In this document: positions 1-6,884 of the stretch, in pieces | Layout: each line of letters opens with the position of its first letter | Position numbering within the stretch: position 1 is the first letter of the stretch | Source: JAVJSU01 sp040219275 | GTDB lineage: Bacteria; Chloroflexota; Anaerolineae; Aggregatilineales; Phototrophicaceae | Assembly: GCA_040219275.1 (NCBI GenBank) | Contig: JAVJSU010000016.1 | Location: 1-31,707, forward strand | Direction of reading: 5' to 3' | DNA length: 31,707 nucleotides | The notes under the pieces: model-generated | Databases searched by the model: none | Seen by the model: the letters and a program-made list of their open reading frames with translations, nothing else | Told to the model about the DNA's origin: nothing | Program-made: the position numbers and the translations under genes

Positions 1-138
1 ACCGAGGTTGACCGCACTGACCGCCACGACTTGAGTATTTTTCGCGTCGGCTGGGATTGGTTAGAACGACGATTCGTCTTTGATGATCCCATTCCTATTC
101 TCTTCAGACCGAACTTCTGTTTGATGTCCGGTTGCTAG
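1..138 (+). CDS. C-terminal fragment of a DDE (IS4-like) transposase, truncated by the window edge
   Basis: The frame is open from the first base and ends at TAG 136-138, giving 45 residues. The fragment contains DLSIFRVGWDWLERRFVF followed by a short hydrophobic tail, which resembles the extreme C-terminus of IS4-like DDE transposases. No catalytic residue lies in the visible part, so the call rests on that tail alone. The frame stops about 145 bp before the promoter of the next gene on the same strand, as expected if an insertion sequence sits upstream of it. I could not identify a terminal inverted repeat between 139 and 250. The opposite window edge also ends in a transposase, which makes this assignment more believable. 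Confidence 0.45.
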   Translation, partial: TEVDRTDRHDLSIFRVGWDWLERRFVFDDPIPILFRPNFCLMSGC

Positions 139-214
139 TAATTTTAGAATATCTTCCCTAGATTAATGACCTCATTCAATAAGTATTAGGCATAGCGACT
201 CAACAACGCTAGGA

Positions 215-264
215 ATCCCTAAATTTAGGAATTTTTCATACACATTACACAATAATATTCTTCA
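215..264 (+). promoter_or_regulatory. Putative Lrp-type operator region upstream of phenylalanine hydroxylase
   Basis: Two words here recur exactly, in the same orientation, at the promoter of the Lrp/AsnC regulator gene. ATCCCTAAAT is at 215-224 and 9741-9750. CAATAATATTCTTCA is at 250-264 and 9753-9767. The first word overlaps a perfect palindrome, CCTAAATTTAGG (218-229), and sits between direct repeats of TAGGAAT at 210-216 and 226-232. The second word ends where the -35 region of the TATAAT at 282-287 should be. The local regulator is the natural candidate ligand. That it binds here is inference. Confidence 0.5.
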
Positions 265-287
265 AATTATCCAAATTACCGTATAAT
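259..287 (+). promoter_or_regulatory. Promoter of phenylalanine hydroxylase (perfect -10, weak -35)
   Basis: A perfect TATAAT lies at 282-287. The hexamer 17 bp upstream (259-264) is TCTTCA, a poor -35, so an activator would help. Transcription would start near 294, leaving a leader of about 22 nt that contains GAGG (308-311) before the ATG at 317. This geometry argues against the ATG at 302 as the start. Confidence 0.5.
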
Positions 288-316
288 ATAAGGGTAAATT
301 TATGTTTGAGGATATT

Positions 317-1027
317 ATGTTAGTTAAAAGACCTTTTCATACTTTTTCACCACTTGAGAACGAAACATGGCAACGTCTCTACGAAAAACAAATTTCGCGT
401 GTGCAAGAACATGCCTGTCAGATGTGGTTGGACGGTTTAGACACGCTACAACTTAGTGCCGATCATATTCCCGATTTTTACACGCTAGACGAAGCCTTTC
501 GTGATCTGGTCGACTGGGAATTGGTCAGTACACCCGTGCAATTCTCTGACGGGCAGGATTGGTTCGAGCATCTGGCTAAACGCCAATTCCTGATTACCGA
601 GTACATCCGCGACCAGAAAGACCTTGATTACACCCCGATGCCGGACATCTGGCATGACACTTTTGGTCATCTTCCATTAATGGCAAACCGACGTTATGCA
701 GATTACGTACAGACATTTGCCCAATATGCGCTTCAATTTTCAAAAGAGGAGCGAAAATCACTGGGCAGTTTGTGGTGGTACACGATTGAATTCGGGTTCA
801 TCATGGAAAATGGCGAAATGAAAGCCTTTGGCGCAGGGTTGATGTCTTCACCCGGTGAGATGGATTATGCCTACTCGGACGCAGTCGAAAAACTACCTTA
901 TAGTATGGAAGCGTTTGAGCAGATTGTGCCAAGTCCGCGTGCCATGCACGACAAACTGTTCATACTGGAGTCGATGGAACAACTCGAACAATCCGTCGTG
1001 GATTGGGTAAATGCACATCGCAAATAA
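317..1027 (+). CDS. phhA: Phenylalanine 4-hydroxylase (pterin-dependent aromatic amino acid hydroxylase)
   Basis: Converts phenylalanine to tyrosine using tetrahydropterin, O2 and non-haem Fe(II) in the cytosol. The family signature PDIWHDTFGHLPLM is present. Counting from this start, the iron ligands are His113, His118 and Glu158 (in TIEFG), with the same 5- and 40-residue spacings as the animal enzymes. At 236 aa it has only the catalytic domain, slightly short for bacterial members. I chose ATG 317 because GAGG lies 5 nt before it. The in-frame ATG at 302 falls about 8 nt after the predicted transcription start and would lack a usable ribosome site. The gene converges on the tyrosine-catabolic operon and shares operator-like words with that operon's promoter. 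No pterin-carbinolamine dehydratase (phhB) or dihydropteridine reductase gene is visible nearby. Confidence 0.93.
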   Translation: MLVKRPFHTFSPLENETWQRLYEKQISRVQEHACQMWLDGLDTLQLSADHIPDFYTLDEAFRDLVDWELVSTPVQFSDGQDWFEHLAKRQFLITEYIRDQKDLDYTPMPDIWHDTFGHLPLMANRRYADYVQTFAQYALQFSKEERKSLGSLWWYTIEFGFIMENGEMKAFGAGLMSSPGEMDYAYSDAVEKLPYSMEAFEQIVPSPRAMHDKLFILESMEQLEQSVVDWVNAHRK

Positions 1028-1032
1028 AAGAA

Positions 1033-1059
1033 TAGCGGTGGAGAAAATTTCCACCGCTA
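1033..1059. terminator. Bidirectional hairpin between convergent genes
   Basis: TAGCGGTGGA (1033-1042) pairs perfectly with TCCACCGCTA (1050-1059), and a few more pairs extend into the loop. Read on the minus strand the hairpin is followed by a T-rich run (TTCTTTTATTT), a good intrinsic terminator for the operon that ends at 1068. On the plus strand the T-tract is poorer. Confidence 0.75.
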
Positions 1060-1067
1060 AGATCGTT

Positions 1068-1703
1068 TTAGGTATCTTTAGGTTTAACCTGCGTAGGTCG
1101 CCGCACAAGATCAAACAAATCGGTTACGCGGGTGTAGGATGTTCCGGCTAAACGCCCGACAGGTCTTAACACGGTGAGGTCAATTTTTTCACCGTCATAT
1201 AGCACAGCATCATCAATGTGCATATAGATGACCTCACCGATGACCATGCTTCCCCCGCCTGCCTGCTCACTGATGTCAAGAATCTGCGTCACTTTACATT
1301 CAAAGTGAATTGGACTTTCTGCCACCCGTTGCGGTTTAACCAATTTTGAGGCGATCGGGGTTAATCCCGCATACTCAAATTCATCAATATCAGAAGGCAA
1401 TTCCGTCGCCGTCAGATTCATCGCCTCAACCGTCGCTTCCGTAACGATATTGACGACAAATTCGCCTGTTGCACGCACATTATGAAGCGTATCTTTTCGC
1501 CCCATATCCGTACCTCGCACCGATGGACAGAACATGACATGCGGTGGATTAGCACAGATGACGTTAAAAAATGAAAACGGAGCAAGGTTATTATGTCCCT
1601 CGGCATCTACGCTAGAAATCCAGCCGATGGGTCGGGGAAGTACCGATCCAATCAGGATTTTATATAACGATTGCCATGAATAGTCTTCCGGTTTTATTTC
1701 CAC
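1068..1703 (-). CDS. Flavin reductase-like FMN-binding split-barrel protein
   Basis: A 211-aa protein of the flavin reductase-like (DIM6/NTAB) family. The N-terminal half has the typical pattern RPIGWISSVDAEG, then NLAPFSFFN, then NPPHVMFCP (residues about 24-60), the FMN-binding split barrel. Members reduce free flavin for a partner oxygenase or carry bound FMN; which applies here cannot be told from sequence. The start is GTG at 1703, with AAAGGA 5 nt upstream. It is the last gene of the homogentisate operon, 9 bp after the alpha/beta hydrolase, and the hairpin at 1033-1059 follows. No two-component flavin monooxygenase lies in the window, so its partner is unknown. An oxidoreductase role in aromatic catabolism is inferred from position. 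Confidence 0.85.
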   Translation of the reverse strand: MEIKPEDYSWQSLYKILIGSVLPRPIGWISSVDAEGHNNLAPFSFFNVICANPPHVMFCPSVRGTDMGRKDTLHNVRATGEFVVNIVTEATVEAMNLTATELPSDIDEFEYAGLTPIASKLVKPQRVAESPIHFECKVTQILDISEQAGGGSMVIGEVIYMHIDDAVLYDGEKIDLTVLRPVGRLAGTSYTRVTDLFDLVRRPTQVKPKDT

Positions 1704-1712
1704 AACAATCCT

Positions 1713-2777
1713 TTACGCGCCTGTTAAATGTGCATGAAAGTGCTGATTAAACTCATCCGGTTTTTCGATATATGGCGTGTGTCCGGTGTCAGAAATCACA
1801 ACTTCACTAAATTTACCGCCATGCTCTCTATACTTTTCAAGCACCGTGCGGGTTTGACGAATCATCGGTTGTGGCGGGAATACCTCATCGCCGGGCCAGC
1901 CGGGGATTGCGCCCAATTTACCGAGCGTTCCCATATCAAATAAGGAATTATCAGACACTATTTGATCGTCACTGCCGCGTACCCACAAAACAGGCGGTTT
2001 GGGATCAATCGAATAAAGATGGTCAATCGGCTTCAAATAGGCGGGGGTTAGCGCGTTGATCGGACCCCATTTGCCGGGGGCGACATTGGGCCAGTTTTCT
2101 GACGGGGATAAGTCACCCGGATAGGCTTGCTCCCCCACATGCTCTGAGAGCAAAGAAGAAAGTAAGTCTTCCTCACGCGCTGGAATAAACGGCGGTTTCC
2201 AATAAAATGAATTCATAACGATGCGAGGCGACGCTTGAGGATTTTCCGACCCACGTTCTTCAAGTGCCATGAGCTTTGGAAATTCAGGATTGACCGTTCC
2301 GCCGCCGCAACCTGCAAAATCAGCGTAGTTCGGTGTTCCATCTAAATCTTTTGTGCCAGCAAATCCATAGGGTGAACCGGGCGCGACCATCGTCACGGTG
2401 AGGATGCGATTTGGATGATCCATCATAAAGCGCCACAACACCCCACCGCCAAGTGAATGCCCGATGACATGCGCTTTGTCGATGTTTAGTGTCTCGAACA
2501 ACGCGGCGAGATCATCAGAAAAATCACCCATGCCGCGTGTCGCGTCAATTAGCTTTTCACGGTCAGCATCACCATAACCTCGCAAATCCGGCGCGACCCC
2601 GCGAAAGCCGGAGGGTAATGCCAGCATGGTTTCTTCCCAGAAGGTTGCGGAAGAGGCGTTTCCATGCACAAACACAACAGGAATTCCATTCTCATCGCCA
2701 CTGAGCAACACGCGCGTTGTAATACGTGGTGATGTAATCATTTTTGCGGTAATACCGTCTAAAATTGGTACAGGCAT
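1713..2777 (-). CDS. Alpha/beta hydrolase
   Basis: A 354-aa alpha/beta-hydrolase-fold enzyme. VFVHGN (about residue 36) forms the oxyanion-hole motif, GHSLGGG holds the nucleophile (about Ser108), an acid lies in VRGSDDQI (about Asp270/271), and the catalytic His is in GHTPYIEKP (about 333). A cap insertion of about 120 residues lies between the nucleophile and the acid. The start is ATG 2777, with AAAGGA 9 nt upstream; a TTG one codon earlier is possible. It lies 59 bp downstream of homogentisate dioxygenase and 9 bp before the flavin reductase-like gene. Hydrolases of this fold cleave esters, C-C bonds or lactones, and the substrate here is not predictable. It could act on a side product or on an alternative aromatic compound entering the pathway. 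Confidence 0.85.
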   Translation of the reverse strand: MPVPILDGITAKMITSPRITTRVLLSGDENGIPVVFVHGNASSATFWEETMLALPSGFRGVAPDLRGYGDADREKLIDATRGMGDFSDDLAALFETLNIDKAHVIGHSLGGGVLWRFMMDHPNRILTVTMVAPGSPYGFAGTKDLDGTPNYADFAGCGGGTVNPEFPKLMALEERGSENPQASPRIVMNSFYWKPPFIPAREEDLLSSLLSEHVGEQAYPGDLSPSENWPNVAPGKWGPINALTPAYLKPIDHLYSIDPKPPVLWVRGSDDQIVSDNSLFDMGTLGKLGAIPGWPGDEVFPPQPMIRQTRTVLEKYREHGGKFSEVVISDTGHTPYIEKPDEFNQHFHAHLTGA

Positions 2778-2836
2778 CAAATAATATCCTTTGTTTTTGA
2801 TTTATTCAGATGGCTGAATCATAACGCGGATTCTAC

Positions 2837-4003
2837 TTATCGCCCATCACCTTCTAGCCACGAATCCATATACTCTGGTTTCTCGAATTCGAGTGCATCC
2901 ACAGTGATGTGCAAGGGGTTAAACGTATCGACCATCACCGCGAGTTCTTCGGTTTTCTCCTTGCCGAGGCTGGCTTCTGTTGCGCCCGGTTGCGGACCAT
3001 GTGGCAAGCCATACGGATGCAGAGTGATGTCGTATTTATCGATTCCCTTGCGCGACATGAAGTTGCCATCACAATAGTAAATAACCTCATCACTGTTGAC
3101 ATTGGAGTGATTATATGGCGCGGGAATACCTTCTGGATGATAGTCAAACAGGCGCGGTACAAATGAACAGACGACAAAATTCCAGCCAGAAAAGGTCTGA
3201 TGCACCGGTGGCGGTTGATGTATACGCCCTGTGATCGGCTCAAAATCGCGCACATTGAAGATATGCGGATACAAAAAGCCATCCCACCCCACCACATCAA
3301 AGGGGTGATGATCCAGAATATGCTGAGAAATCCCATCACGCACCTTGATACGCACTTCAAATTCGCCTGTTTCGGTGTGAATGTCTAAGTCCTGCGGCAA
3401 GCGAAAATCACGCTCACAATACGGCGCATGTTCCAGCAATTGCCCGAAGTCGTTGCGATAGCGTTTCGGCGGCTCTATCTGTGATGGCGCTTCAATCACA
3501 AAAAATCGCGCGGACTCACCGTCCAATTTCAGTTGCCATGTCGTACCATACGGAATAACGATGTAATCACCCGGTTCAAACGGCATATTGCCAAATTGTG
3601 ATTTGAGTACACCCCGCCCTTCATGCACAAACCACACTTCGTAAGCCTGCGCGTTGCGATAAAAGTAATCCATGCTCTGTGTGGGATGGCTGATTCCGAG
3701 TGTCACATCTTTATTTCCCAGCAAAACGCGCCGTGCCGAAACCGCATCTCCGCCTGCGGGAAAATTCGACGTGGTAAACGCACGATGCCGGATCGCGCCA
3801 AAATCTGCATATTCCACCGCCGTTGAACCGAGATACTCCGTTTTCAGGACACGAGGCGGCAAAAAATGATGGTACAGAATGGATTGAATGCCATGAAAGC
3901 CCTCCAACCCCATCACTTCTTCACGATACAATCCACCATCCGGTTTACGAAATTGGGTATGGCGCTTATGTGGAATTTCTCCTAAACGAGTATAAAAAGG
4001 CAT
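2837..4003 (-). CDS. hmgA: Homogentisate 1,2-dioxygenase
   Basis: Opens the homogentisate ring to maleylacetoacetate using O2 and Fe(II). The C-terminal cupin core carries the signature PHGPQPG (His335), the upstream NHSNVNSDEV (His299 and Asp305/Glu306) and the terminal VMVDTFNPL. His299 to His335 is 36 residues, the same spacing as the two His ligands of human HGD. At 388 aa it is shorter than the about 430-445-aa proteobacterial and animal enzymes and looks like the compact form seen in actinobacteria and similar phyla. The ATG at 4003 has a strong GGAGG 6 nt upstream. It is the core gene of the cluster, following the unknown 196-aa gene by 17 bp. The adjacent dioxygenase, aminotransferase and fumarylacetoacetase genes make the call firm. 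Confidence 0.93.
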   Translation of the reverse strand: MPFYTRLGEIPHKRHTQFRKPDGGLYREEVMGLEGFHGIQSILYHHFLPPRVLKTEYLGSTAVEYADFGAIRHRAFTTSNFPAGGDAVSARRVLLGNKDVTLGISHPTQSMDYFYRNAQAYEVWFVHEGRGVLKSQFGNMPFEPGDYIVIPYGTTWQLKLDGESARFFVIEAPSQIEPPKRYRNDFGQLLEHAPYCERDFRLPQDLDIHTETGEFEVRIKVRDGISQHILDHHPFDVVGWDGFLYPHIFNVRDFEPITGRIHQPPPVHQTFSGWNFVVCSFVPRLFDYHPEGIPAPYNHSNVNSDEVIYYCDGNFMSRKGIDKYDITLHPYGLPHGPQPGATEASLGKEKTEELAVMVDTFNPLHITVDALEFEKPEYMDSWLEGDGR

Positions 4004-4020
4004 TATTAACCTCCAAATTT

Positions 4021-4611
4021 CTATTTCTTTTCAGGATTTATTTCTTCAATCAGATAGAGTCCGTTGATCGTAAATTCGCCATGATAAATTTCACGGTCAT
4101 GGATACTTTGCCAGTTTGCTTTTGCAGTCTCTAAATCAGAAAATAGATGATATTGATTTAATAAAGGGCGGAGGTGGTTTCGTAACTCATCTTCATATTC
4201 AGCCCAAACTGAATTCATCAAAAAACTTGGTCCTGCACAGATATCATAACCAAGCAGTTTCCATTCGGGATTTAGTTGCTCTTTCAGCCATTGATACCCT
4301 AGCTCCTCCAGGGTCAGAGTTTCCACAATCTGCGTAATAGCGATGAGCCAGTAGGGTTTCTGAACCTGCAACTCATCAGCAAGCAGAGTCTTCATCAAAG
4401 GTATATTCAACTGACTACCTCTGAAATGAAATTCGGTAACTAAATGCTCAATCGACAGCCATACATTATCATCAGCAGATAGAGGTTTAACGATGTCCTG
4501 ACGCAGGAGAAAATTATCTTTGCGCCTCTGATCCCATTCTTCGTGCCAATCAAGCCACATTTCTCGCACGTCATAAACGTAGAGTACTTCAACGCAATCT
4601 TCACAATACAT
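4021..4611 (-). CDS. Uncharacterised 196-aa protein in the tyrosine operon
   Basis: I do not recognise a family. The protein is soluble, acidic and rich in Trp, Leu and Glu, with no signal peptide or membrane segment. It begins with a Cys pair (C3 and C6, in YCEDC) followed by a short strand-like stretch and WLDWHEEWDQRR. The rest looks mostly helical and ends with a strand-like GEFTINGLYLIEEI. The ATG at 4611 is preceded by GAGGAG 5 nt away. It overlaps the end of the lipocalin-like gene by 11 bp, so translation of the two is probably coupled. It sits immediately before hmgA in the transcript. Its place in the operon, with no recognisable maleylacetoacetate isomerase, makes it one candidate for an accessory step, but nothing in the sequence shows an activity. 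Confidence 0.75.
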   Translation of the reverse strand: MYCEDCVEVLYVYDVREMWLDWHEEWDQRRKDNFLLRQDIVKPLSADDNVWLSIEHLVTEFHFRGSQLNIPLMKTLLADELQVQKPYWLIAITQIVETLTLEELGYQWLKEQLNPEWKLLGYDICAGPSFLMNSVWAEYEDELRNHLRPLLNQYHLFSDLETAKANWQSIHDREIYHGEFTINGLYLIEEINPEKK

Positions 4612-5059
4612 TTAAGCTCCTCTGCCATTCGAGATAACCACGTCGCTCACCACCGCCCATCAGCACCGGATCAGTCGTTAATGTGAGCAGATCACTCTCT
4701 AGCATAAAATAGCGCACAAGGTCTTGACCGACCCAGTTCTGAAATGAACAGCCTTCAATGTGATGCGTGACCGTTCCTGCGTTTTCATCCACCGAATAGT
4801 GTCCGAAATAACCGATATAGGATTCATAGGCGCTTCGGACTTCTTCATCCGTGCCGCCAAGCCAATCATTAACAATAAATGGCTGGCGATCATGTCGCGT
4901 CATGTGCACCGAAACCTGATCGTGCGCCGTGTATAACAAAACGCCGTTTGGATGCTCTCCCATTGGCAGACGTACACTTCCATCGGTATAGCGCGATTCA
5001 TAAACGACCAATCGCCACTGCCCGACCAGTTGCTCAAGCACGTTTTTCACCGACCACAT
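4601..5059 (-). CDS. Lipocalin-like domain protein
   Basis: A 152-aa protein matching the lipocalin-like (Lipocalin_5 type) pattern: LVGQWRLVVYES near the N-terminus, then alternating strands including NGVLLYTAHDQVSVHM, FGHYSVDENAGTVTHHIEG and LTLTTDPV. The fold is a small beta-barrel that binds hydrophobic or aromatic ligands. No signal peptide is seen, so it is likely cytosolic. The longest frame starts at ATG 5059, inside the end of the fumarylacetoacetase gene (26 bp overlap), but GAGG is only 1 nt before that ATG. A GTG at 5050, 10 nt after the GAGG, may be the true start. Such proteins recur in catabolic operons, but their role is not established. Overlaps on both sides mean tight translational coupling. 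Confidence 0.8.
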   Translation of the reverse strand: MWSVKNVLEQLVGQWRLVVYESRYTDGSVRLPMGEHPNGVLLYTAHDQVSVHMTRHDRQPFIVNDWLGGTDEEVRSAYESYIGYFGHYSVDENAGTVTHHIEGCSFQNWVGQDLVRYFMLESDLLTLTTDPVLMGGGERRGYLEWQRSLNVL

Positions 5060-6074
5060 TCCTCAACACGCCGAGTCGCTCAATTTCCAGTTCAACAATG
5101 TCGCCGGGTTGTAGCCACGGTCCCTGCCCCTTCGTAACTTCCAGCAAACAGCCTGTGCCAACCGTCCCCGAACCAATCACATCTCCCTGTATGAGCATCA
5201 CGCCATCAGATGCCCGTTCGATCATCTGCCCGAACGACCAATGCAGGTCTTTCCAGTTACCGCGTGAACGTTCTTCCCCGTTGACCCGTGCGATCATCTC
5301 TAAGTCAAATACGCCAGCCCTGCCCGTATGCCGATCTGATAATTCATCCGGCGTGACCAGATAAGGACCAAACGACTGCGCGAAATCCTTACCTTTCGCC
5401 GGACCCAAGCCGACGCTCATTTCCTGTTTCTGGATGTCCCGCGCCGACCAATCGTTGTAGATCATGTAGCCAAAGATATGCTCTTCTGCATCTTCTGCCT
5501 TGATATTTATGCCGCCCTGCCCGATCACAAGGGCGACCTCAAGTTCATAATCCAGCGCGTTCGACTTCTTGGGATAGGGGATGGTGTCTTCATGACCAAA
5601 AATAGCGTTATGATTCGAGAAGTAAAACACCGGCACTTCATACCACGCCGATGGGACAGTCCGACCTCGGTTCTCATTTGCTGTCTTGACGTGTTGCTCG
5701 AAGGCATAAAAATCACGGAGGGAACGATTCAATAAAGGATGAACTGGAGAAATAATAGTTACATCCTCTCGCTGAAAAACAATCTTCTCACGTCTATTTA
5801 ATGAAAGTGGATCACTTCTCAACACATCGTCAAATTCATCTAGCAAGGACTGAATTTCACGTTGATCGAACCTTGGTTGTCTGGCACTCATGCCTACATC
5901 TGCTTTCGTTCCACTTTCCCTTATTTTTGACATAGCAAGGCTGGAAAACCATAAGTGGAATAGATCGCCAATGCTAACAACCAAGTCATCGAAGACAATA
6001 CCAAGTGGGTGAATTCCAAGCGGTCTATATATTTGCTCGTCAGCAGATTTTGGTGTGAATCCCATTAACTTCAA
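5034..6074 (-). CDS. fahA: Fumarylacetoacetate hydrolase family protein
   Basis: Likely cleaves fumarylacetoacetate to fumarate and acetoacetate, the last step of tyrosine breakdown. Residues matching the metal and catalytic set of FAH are visible: Asp121 (in RDFYAFEQHV), Glu177 and Glu179 (in YELEVAL), Asp208 (in YNDWSARDIQ), Lys229 (in KGKDFAQS) and the GSGTVGTG loop near 301-308. At 346 aa it is shorter than eukaryotic FAH (about 420) but keeps the N-terminal segment missing from small acylpyruvate hydrolases. The start is probably TTG 6074, with GAGG 10 nt upstream; ATG 6065 is a weaker option. It follows xisI by 37 bp. Because no isomerase gene is seen, it may also act on the cis isomer, maleylacetoacetate; this is inference. 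Confidence 0.9.
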   Translation of the reverse strand: MKLMGFTPKSADEQIYRPLGIHPLGIVFDDLVVSIGDLFHLWFSSLAMSKIRESGTKADVGMSARQPRFDQREIQSLLDEFDDVLRSDPLSLNRREKIVFQREDVTIISPVHPLLNRSLRDFYAFEQHVKTANENRGRTVPSAWYEVPVFYFSNHNAIFGHEDTIPYPKKSNALDYELEVALVIGQGGINIKAEDAEEHIFGYMIYNDWSARDIQKQEMSVGLGPAKGKDFAQSFGPYLVTPDELSDRHTGRAGVFDLEMIARVNGEERSRGNWKDLHWSFGQMIERASDGVMLIQGDVIGSGTVGTGCLLEVTKGQGPWLQPGDIVELEIERLGVLRNVVGEKRA

Positions 6075-6111
6075 TAATTCACTTCCTCAAAAGAGCAGAT
6101 AAGTAACTAGA

Positions 6112-6411
6112 TTACACAGTTTGAACGCTCTCACCGGCATAAGATAGGACAATTTTCTCTCGTGGTATGCCTGATTGAACAAGTGCGTCGACAAGGGGTT
6201 TATTGGTCTTATCTTCATCAATAATAATCATATCATTCACAATCCGGGCAAAAATACTGATGGTTGAAAATGATTTCCCATTTGCAATTCCAGAAAAGAC
6301 AATGGTCATAACGTTATTTTGGTCATCATGCGTGAAATAGGTTTGTCCGTTGATGCCTTCGCCCGCATATTCACGCATCTCATGTTCAACAATCGATTTT
6401 AAGTCAGCCAT
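6112..6411 (-). CDS. xisI: XisI-like protein
   Basis: A 99-aa protein resembling XisI, named after the fdxN-element excision controlling factor of heterocystous cyanobacteria. It has the family layout: an N-terminal helix (SIVEHEMREYA), central strands with a conserved aromatic/Asp patch, then a strand and helix ending VQSGIPREKIVLSYAGE. It overlaps xisH by 13 bp, and its ATG has GAGGAA 8 nt upstream inside xisH, so the two are translationally coupled. The pair is common in cyanobacteria and Chloroflexota far from any excising element, and its biochemical role is not settled. No recombinase or element boundary is visible here. It sits between hpd and fahA, an odd place for a mobile-DNA gene. 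Confidence 0.85.
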   Translation of the reverse strand: MADLKSIVEHEMREYAGEGINGQTYFTHDDQNNVMTIVFSGIANGKSFSTISIFARIVNDMIIIDEDKTNKPLVDALVQSGIPREKIVLSYAGESVQTV

Positions 6412-6803
6412 TGTATGATTTCCTCTTTAACCGGATCAAATACGACGATCTTTACCTTCAGGTGGCGTATGATATGCTGAACCATCGTCTCGGCAAATAA
6501 TGTTTGATACGCGTCAGACGAAACAGCCAGATATAGTGGGGTATTGTTCCCGACAAAATCTAACACCGCCAGATAAACCATATATTGTCCAATTGCCTTC
6601 TCCAAATATGTCATAGGCGATTGCATATCTTCAAAAGTTTTGACTTCGACGAGAATCATTTGTTGCGAATCGCGACGCGCCAGAATATCAATATATAGTT
6701 GACGTACTTCATCTCCAACTACGACGTTTTCTCTAATAACACGCCACCCCGATTTTTCTAGGGAATGGACAACAGCATCATGGTAGCGATCTTTTGCAGG
6801 CAT
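6399..6803 (-). CDS. xisH: XisH-like protein with PD-(D/E)XK nuclease-type core
   Basis: A 134-aa XisH family member, beginning with the typical MPAKDRYHDAVVHSLEKSGW. The segment YIDILARRD (Asp39) followed by ILVEVKTF (Glu53-Val-Lys55) is the D...ExK core of restriction-endonuclease-like folds and looks intact, so the protein could be a nuclease. It is the first gene of an overlapping pair with xisI. No convincing ribosome site precedes the ATG; instead ATGAGA-TTT-TCTCAT, able to form a hairpin, runs into the start codon. The upstream gene hpd ends 81 bp earlier, a larger gap than most in this operon, so xisHI may have its own expression signal. Nuclease activity is inference from the fold motif. 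Confidence 0.87.
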   Translation of the reverse strand: MPAKDRYHDAVVHSLEKSGWRVIRENVVVGDEVRQLYIDILARRDSQQMILVEVKTFEDMQSPMTYLEKAIGQYMVYLAVLDFVGNNTPLYLAVSSDAYQTLFAETMVQHIIRHLKVKIVVFDPVKEEIIQWLT

Positions 6804-6816
6804 GAGAAAATCTCAT
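6802..6816 (-). promoter_or_regulatory. Inverted repeat overlapping the xisH start codon
   Basis: On the coding strand ATGAGA, a TTT loop and TCTCAT form a perfect 6-bp inverted repeat whose right arm ends in the AT of the xisH ATG. In RNA this would be a tight hairpin hiding the start; in DNA it could be a small operator. It replaces the expected ribosome-binding site. Too short to be certain. Confidence 0.35.
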
Positions 6817-6884
6817 TAAAGTACGAGTATTCCATTAATTGTAACATAGGCGCGATGATCTCACGCCCAAGCACACTTCTCAAT

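Noticed and set aside
218..229. Perfect palindrome CCTAAATTTAGG as an insertion-sequence inverted repeat
   Set aside because: No second copy or target duplication is visible. It is better explained as part of the regulatory region, since the overlapping ATCCCTAAAT recurs at the Lrp leader.
893..1114. Minus-strand 73-residue open frame across the phenylalanine hydroxylase end
   Set aside because: It crosses the convergent terminator hairpin and overlaps two confirmed genes in another frame.
5034..6074. Assigning the FAH-family gene as a small acylpyruvate hydrolase
   Set aside because: It keeps an N-terminal region and an Asp121 motif (RDFYAFEQHV) like true fumarylacetoacetases, and the operon is clearly the tyrosine pathway.
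6112..6803. The xisHI pair as evidence for a mobile element inserted in the operon
   Set aside because: No recombinase, direct repeats or composition change are visible at its borders, so only the gene pair itself is reported.
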